The notes beneath the pieces were generated by a model. It was not told the DNA's origin. It searched no databases and saw nothing but the letters and a program-made list of their open reading frames with translations. This document shows, one piece after another, positions 60,193 to 64,000 of a DNA stretch of 64,000 nt. The position numbers and the translations under genes are program-made. Positions within the stretch are counted from its first letter, which is position 1. Each line of letters starts with the position of its first letter. Source of the stretch: Scatomorpha sp964367935 (lineage in GTDB: Bacteria; Bacillota; Clostridia; Oscillospirales; Oscillospiraceae); contig CAYIYZ010000004.1 in assembly GCA_964367935.1 (NCBI GenBank), positions 62,001 through 126,000 on the forward strand. The letters are read 5' to 3'.

Positions 60193-60465
60193 TTATCTGC
60201 CGGTCTTGCTTCCCGCATGTCCGCGGAAAGTGCGCGTCGGCGCAAACTCGCCCAGCTTGTGTCCTACCATGTCCTCAGTGACATACACAGGCACATGACG
60301 ACGTCCGTCGTGTACTGCTATCGTGTGTCCCACAAAAGACGGGAATATCGTGCTCGCACGCGACCAAGTCTTTAATACCTTCTTCTCGCCTGCCTCGTTC
60401 ATTGCATCCACACGCTTTAGCAGCTCGGGTGCCGCAAACGGGCCCTTCTTAACACTTCTGCTCAT
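60193..60465 (-). CDS. rpsS: 30S ribosomal protein S19
   Basis: 90 residues: MSRSVKKGPFAAPELLKRVD and GHKLGEFAPTRTFRGHAG. Forms the head complex with S13. Confidence 0.97.
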   Translation of the reverse strand: MSRSVKKGPFAAPELLKRVDAMNEAGEKKVLKTWSRASTIFPSFVGHTIAVHDGRRHVPVYVTEDMVGHKLGEFAPTRTFRGHAGSKTGR

Positions 60466-60477
60466 CTACGTCCCTCC

Positions 60478-61314
60478 TTACTTAGCGTTACGACGCTTGA
60501 CAATATACTTGTCCGTCGGATTCTTCTTCTTACGTGTCTTGTAACCCAGTGCCGGCTTACCCCAAGGTGTTACAGGGCCTGCACGTCCGATCGGGCTCTT
60601 ACCCTCACCACCACCGTGGGGGTGATCGCAGGGGTTCATGACAGAACCTCTGACTGTAGGCCTGATGCCCATGTGGCGCTTACGTCCTGCCTTACCGATC
60701 GTGATGTTGCCGTGATCTGTGTTGCCGACCTGTCCGATGGTAGCCTTGCACTCCATGCGCACCTTGCGATACTCACCGGAGGGTAAACGTACCTGTGCGA
60801 GCTTGCCCTCTTTCGCCATCAGCTGTGCCGCAACGCCTGCGCTACGTACGAGCTGTGCACCTCTACCGGGGTAAAGCTCTATATTGTGGATTACCGTACC
60901 CACGGGAATATTTGCGATGGGCAAGCAGTTGCCCGGCTTAATATCAGCTGTCGTCGATGCCTCTACCTTGTCACCGGCTGTCAATCCAACAGGTGCCAAG
61001 ATGTAACGACGCTCACCGTCTTCGTACTCGCAAAGTGCTATGAACGCTGAACGGTTCGGGTCATACTCCAAACGAAGTACTGTTGCAACCATATCCGTCT
61101 TATCGCGCTTAAAGTCAATTATACGGTACTTCCTGCGGTTACCGCCACCTCTGTGACGTACTGTGATGCGGCCGTAGCTATTACGTCCGGATTTCTTCTT
61201 TAAGACCTCTACAAGTGCCTTCTCCGGCTTCACATGCTTCTCTACGCCTTCAAAGCCCGATGAGCTCATGTGACGCCTCGACGGCGTAATGGGTCTGTAA
61301 GTCTTTAATGCCAT
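60478..61314 (-). CDS. rplB: 50S ribosomal protein L2
   Basis: 278 residues, at the peptidyl-transferase centre and needed for subunit association. Starts MALKTYRPITPSRRHM; the conserved catalytic-centre loop is MNPCDHPHGGGEGKSPIGR near residues 225-243. Confidence 0.98.
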   Translation of the reverse strand: MALKTYRPITPSRRHMSSSGFEGVEKHVKPEKALVEVLKKKSGRNSYGRITVRHRGGGNRRKYRIIDFKRDKTDMVATVLRLEYDPNRSAFIALCEYEDGERRYILAPVGLTAGDKVEASTTADIKPGNCLPIANIPVGTVIHNIELYPGRGAQLVRSAGVAAQLMAKEGKLAQVRLPSGEYRKVRMECKATIGQVGNTDHGNITIGKAGRKRHMGIRPTVRGSVMNPCDHPHGGGEGKSPIGRAGPVTPWGKPALGYKTRKKKNPTDKYIVKRRNAK

Positions 61315-61329
61315 CTTCTACTCTCCTCC

Positions 61330-61626
61330 TTACACACCCTCGAAGATTTCGATGCTCTTTGAGCTTGCACTCAACTTAACAACGGCCTTCTTCCAGGTCT
61401 TTGTATAGCCCGCAGGATGTGCTCCTGTGCGCTTTTTCTTCGGCTTTACTATCATGGTGTTTACGTTTATGACAGTTACGTCGAATATCTCTTCGATCGC
61501 CTTCTTGATCTCTATCTTGTTGGCGTCCTTGCGTACCTCAAACACATACTTCTTGATGTCAAGGTCTTCCATCGACTGTTCTGTGATGATGGGGCGTATG
61601 ATGATATCGTATGCTGTCATCATCAT
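61330..61626 (-). CDS. rplW: 50S ribosomal protein L23
   Basis: 98 residues; docking site for SRP and trigger factor at the tunnel exit. YDIIIRPIITEQSMEDLDIK and VNTMIVKPKKKRTGAHPAGY. Three ATG codons run in a row at the start; the first overlaps the rplD stop and is best spaced from GGAGG. Confidence 0.96.
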   Translation of the reverse strand: MMMTAYDIIIRPIITEQSMEDLDIKKYVFEVRKDANKIEIKKAIEEIFDVTVINVNTMIVKPKKKRTGAHPAGYTKTWKKAVVKLSASSKSIEIFEGV

Positions 61627-62246
61627 GCGAACACCTCCTCTATCTTCTGCAACGCAGCCTTGTCCACTACTATCGCGCCGCTGTTAAGCAGCTCGTAGGG
61701 GGACAAAATTGTTGCCGTTGTGGTAGAAACGCCCGGAATATTCCTTGCGCTCTTTATTACCATCTCGTCTACGTTCTCCGTTATTACCATCGCTTTGCCA
61801 TTTACACCGAGCTTCGTCAGAAACTCAACGAAAGGCTTAGTCTTCATTGTCTCACACTTCAAGCCGTCGATCACTATTATATCGCCGCCCTGCGCCTTGG
61901 AAGACAACGCACTCTTAAGCGCTAGCCTACGAGTCTTCTTCGTCAAGCTGTAGCTGTAATCACGGGGCTTCGGTGCAAACGCCACACCACCGTGACGCCA
62001 TACGGGTGATCCCGCATAACCGGCTCTTGCGCGGCCTGTGCCCTTCTGACGCCAGGGCTTCTTTGTGGTATAACTCACTTCGCCCTTTGTCAGTGCACTC
62101 TGTGTGCCCTGTCTCTGGTTTGCCAAGTAATTCTTCACAGACTCGTGAAGTACTGCCTTGTTCGGCTCTATTCCGAACACTGCATCGGAGAGCTCATACT
62201 CGCCGATCTTCTCCGCTGCCATATTATATACTGTTGCTATAGGCAT
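61623..62246 (-). CDS. rplD: 50S ribosomal protein L4
   Basis: 207 residues; tunnel protein and, in enterobacteria, autoregulator of the S10 operon. KPWRQKGTGRARAGYAGSPV is the tunnel-loop signature. Whether it acts on the leader of this operon is unknown. Confidence 0.97.
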   Translation of the reverse strand: MPIATVYNMAAEKIGEYELSDAVFGIEPNKAVLHESVKNYLANQRQGTQSALTKGEVSYTTKKPWRQKGTGRARAGYAGSPVWRHGGVAFAPKPRDYSYSLTKKTRRLALKSALSSKAQGGDIIVIDGLKCETMKTKPFVEFLTKLGVNGKAMVITENVDEMVIKSARNIPGVSTTTATILSPYELLNSGAIVVDKAALQKIEEVFA

Positions 62247-62264
62247 CTATGCTCTCTCCTTTCC

Positions 62265-62984
62265 TTACTTTCTTGCAGAAGCCTTCTGCGGGTTACGTCC
62301 CGAAGCCTTCTGCGGGTTGAAGCTTACGCCAGCCGGGCCGGACGCAACCTTGTTGTTCTTAACTGTGTTCTTGAGGTACACGAGTCCGCCCTTAGGACCG
62401 GGTATCGCACCGCGTACCACGATCATATTGAGCTCTGCATCTACCTTGACTACATCGAGGTTCTGAACAGTTACCTGCTCAACACCCATGTGTCCTGCAC
62501 CGATCTTGCCCTTAAAAATCCTCGAGGGGTCAGTACCCGAACCCATTGAACCGGCGTGACGGTGAACAGGTCCACCACCGTGGGTCATCGGTGTGCGCTG
62601 TGCGTTATGACGCTTAATTACGCCCGCAAAGCCCTTACCCTTCGATATGCCCGTTACGTCAACTTTGTCTCCGGCTTCAAACACATCAGCCTTTAACACG
62701 TCGCCCACGTTCATATCAGCACTGCCTTCTAACTTGAACTCATGCAGATACTTCTTGTAGCTCACGCCACCTTTGTCGAGGTGACCCTTCTCCGGCTTTG
62801 TCAACTTGCGCTCTGCTATGTCTTGATAGCCGAGCTGTACTGACTCGTAACCGTCTGTCTCCTCTGTCTTTTTCTGCGTTACCACGCAAGGGCCGGCCTC
62901 TATTACCGTTACCGGTACGACCTTGCCCGCCTCATCGAAAATCTGCGTCATGCCGACTTTCTTGCCGATGATGGCTTTCTTCAT
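62265..62984 (-). CDS. rplC: 50S ribosomal protein L3
   Basis: 239 residues. MKKAIIGKKVGMTQIFDEAG and HGGGPVHRHAGSMGSGTDPS are diagnostic of L3. The C-terminus runs about 20 to 25 residues beyond the usual end and holds a duplicated unit (NPQKASGRNPQKASARK), visible as an 18-base direct repeat in the DNA. The start follows AGGAAAGGCA-type sequence; an upstream frame is not family-like. Confidence 0.97.
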   Translation of the reverse strand: MKKAIIGKKVGMTQIFDEAGKVVPVTVIEAGPCVVTQKKTEETDGYESVQLGYQDIAERKLTKPEKGHLDKGGVSYKKYLHEFKLEGSADMNVGDVLKADVFEAGDKVDVTGISKGKGFAGVIKRHNAQRTPMTHGGGPVHRHAGSMGSGTDPSRIFKGKIGAGHMGVEQVTVQNLDVVKVDAELNMIVVRGAIPGPKGGLVYLKNTVKNNKVASGPAGVSFNPQKASGRNPQKASARK

Positions 62985-63091
62985 TGCCTTTCCTCCTTCG
63001 GTTATTGGTTGACCACACTTTCTGTGCCGCCAACATTGACCCGTCCGTCCCATGTAGCCGGACTAAGGTATTACACTAATTAAATATGTGC

Positions 63092-63403
63092 TTAGAGCTT
63101 TATCTCGATCTCTACGCCTGCCGGCAGATCCAAGCTCATCAGCGCCTCTACCGTCTTCTGTGTCGGACTCATTATATCAATAAGTCTCTTGTGGGTCCTG
63201 CGCTCAAACTGCTCACGGCTATCCTTGTACTTATGCACCGCACGCAATATTGTCACAATCTCCTTCTTGGTCGGTAGGGGAATGGGTCCCGAAACCTTTG
63301 CCTCTGTGCGCTTCGCGGTCTCAACTATTGTCTCAGCCGCTTTGTCAATCAACTGATGGTCATATGCCTTCAGTCTTATGCGTATCATTTTCTTTGCTGC
63401 CAT
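63092..63403 (-). CDS. rpsJ: 30S ribosomal protein S10
   Basis: 103 residues; head protein, also NusE in antitermination. MIRIRLKAYDHQLIDKAAET and HKRLIDIMSPTQKTVEALMS. First gene of the S10-spc-alpha super-operon, after a leader of about 280 bases. The ATG follows GGAGGAAAGAAA. Confidence 0.97.
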   Translation of the reverse strand: MAAKKMIRIRLKAYDHQLIDKAAETIVETAKRTEAKVSGPIPLPTKKEIVTILRAVHKYKDSREQFERRTHKRLIDIMSPTQKTVEALMSLDLPAGVEIEIKL

Positions 63404-63496
63404 TTTCTTTCCTCCGTCTTTTTCGTACTTCACAGTCACCCATGATTGGTACGGTGAGTTTTTTCATACACGCATCCGTGCGTATCAGACCTCGAC

Positions 63497-63524
63497 CGAA
63501 AAACAAACCGGCTCCTTGGCCGGT
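63497..63524 (-). terminator. terminator-like hairpin in the S10-operon leader (candidate attenuator)
   Basis: ACCGGC-CAAGGA-GCCGGT stem followed on the minus strand by TTGTTTTT, about 95 bases before the rpsJ start and 160 bases after the predicted transcription start. Such a site could cut short transcription unless an alternative fold forms upstream. Confidence 0.6.
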
Positions 63525-63685
63525 CTCCTTCCCTCACAAGCGATATACGCTCGTGCACGAAAACACTCAGCCGCCCGATTACGTGTAGGAACTCGCCCCA
63601 CACCGGACATACTCCGCGAAAGTTACCACCTTTCGGTGCAATCTCCCACATCATCGCATACTACGCCCTAATCTGCTCAAGGCGC
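63525..63685 (-). promoter_or_regulatory. structured 5' leader of the S10 operon
   Basis: Gene-free, transcribed from the promoter at 63692-63720. On the minus strand it contains GCACC-GAAA-GGTGGTAACTTTCGC-type pairing, CCGGTGTGGGGCGAG and CGTGCACGAGCG segments that can form hairpins, upstream of the terminator-like stem. I cannot assign it to a known leader class. Confidence 0.5.
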
Positions 63686-63691
63686 TATAGT

Positions 63692-63720
63692 AGATTATCA
63701 GAATTTCCCCGCTCTGTCAA
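63692..63720 (-). promoter_or_regulatory. promoter of the S10-spc-alpha super-operon
   Basis: Consensus TTGACA, 17 bases, TAATCT with TG in the extended -10 position on the minus strand. One of the strongest-looking promoters in the window, as expected for ribosomal protein genes. Confidence 0.88.
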
Positions 63721-63745
63721 GATATTTTTGCAATTAATTTAAATA

Positions 63746-63778
63746 TTTTGCGGTACCGATTTTCACGGTACCGCAAAA
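63746..63778. other. 13-bp palindrome between the NSS transporter gene and the S10 promoter
   Basis: TTTTGCGGTACCG-ATTTTCA-CGGTACCGCAAAA. It lies 17 bases past the transporter stop and could end that transcript, but the T-run is on the 5' arm, so it is not a standard intrinsic terminator. Confidence 0.5.
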
Positions 63779-63795
63779 GCTAATTTTACAAGACT

Positions 63796-64000
63796 TTAAC
63801 CGAAGAATGCCAGTATCTGCGCATATAACACGAACGCCATACCTACCGGTACAATAAACTTAAAGCCTATATCGTAAAACCCAAACGCCTTAAACTTATG
63901 ACCCGACAACTCGCATTCGTCCTTTATCATCTGAGTCTTTATCACCCAACCGATAAGCAAGCTCATTATCAGTGCTCCCAGCGGCATCAGTATGCCCTCA
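63796..64000 (-). CDS. sodium-dependent transporter, NSS/SNF family (partial, C-terminus only)
   Basis: About 67 residues at the end of an open frame that enters from the right edge. EGILMPLGALIMSLLIGWV and a final hydrophobic segment (FKFIVPVGMAFVLYAQIL) are typical of the last two helices of bacterial neurotransmitter:sodium symporters, which take up amino acids with sodium. The N-terminal transport core is outside the window, so substrate and integrity cannot be judged. Confidence 0.72.
   Translation of the reverse strand, partial: EGILMPLGALIMSLLIGWVIKTQMIKDECELSGHKFKAFGFYDIGFKFIVPVGMAFVLYAQILAFFG

Noticed and set aside
1..64000. tRNA and rRNA genes
   Set aside because: No cloverleaf with conserved T-loop and no rRNA-like stretch was noticed on either strand; a tRNAscan-SE and Infernal run would settle this.

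Overview
The window reads as chromosomal DNA of a spore-forming, anaerobic Gram-positive bacterium, most likely a member of Bacillota class Clostridia. Support for this comes from SpoVAC, a SpoVB-type flippase, two tandem Spo0A-type boxes, the Firmicutes gene orders rimP-nusA-rnpM-ylxQ-infB-rbfA-nrnA-truB-ribF and S10-spc-alpha, a zinc-type S14, the argS-DUF1934-murI neighbourhood, and a V-type rather than F-type ATP synthase. A finer taxonomic placement cannot be made from the sequence alone. No rRNA, tRNA, CRISPR, phage or insertion-sequence gene was seen.

Layout. (1) 1-3.6 kb, minus strand: cysK, a diacylglycerol-kinase-like gene, galE and a sugar nucleotidyltransferase that runs off the left edge. 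(2) 3.7-7.1 kb: asnS facing an orphan FMN-type glutamate synthase gene, separated by a hairpin-dense intergenic element bounded by two identical terminators. (3) 7.2-15.2 kb, minus: the nusA-infB translation operon behind a strong promoter. (4) 15.2-17.6 kb, minus: a VanY-like carboxypeptidase, then rqcP with an orphan PAS-ATPase kinase whose promoter carries two Spo0A-type boxes. (5) 17.7-21.9 kb, plus: gap, a flippase, mazG and HU, ending in a 116-bp tandem hairpin repeat. (6) 22.2-26.1 kb, minus: a membrane-anchored Ntn hydrolase, a lipoprotein hydrolase and two orphan type IV prepilins. (7) 26.2-35.0 kb, minus: a complete nine-gene V-type ATPase operon (H-I-K-E-C-F-A-B-D) whose K subunit keeps the sodium-binding residues. 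(8) 35.1-38.6 kb, plus: a degenerate E2-acyltransferase-like gene, nagA, nagB and a small membrane protein. (9) 38.6-41.8 kb, minus: a DASS-family transporter and a Cys-type sulfatase under one promoter with a palindromic operator candidate. (10) 42-47.7 kb: argS-DUF1934-murI (minus), an unknown gene and a lone spoVAC (plus), a GNAT and a CaCA exchanger (minus). (11) 47.8-63.7 kb, minus: the whole S10-spc-alpha ribosomal super-operon, with secY, adk, map, infA and rpoA, driven by a consensus promoter and a structured leader that contains a terminator. (12) The right edge holds the C-terminus of an NSS-family transporter.

How it fits together: most of the window is translation and core housekeeping. 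The accessory parts suggest sodium bioenergetics (V-ATPase, DASS, CaCA and NSS carriers), use of amino sugars and sulfated host compounds (nagAB, sulfatase), and a sporulation lifestyle. The least ordinary features are the Arg/Gly-rich tail on ribosomal protein S3, the Spo0A-box-controlled orphan kinase, the hairpin repeat family, the solitary spoVAC, the orphan pilins and the leaders inside the ribosomal operon.
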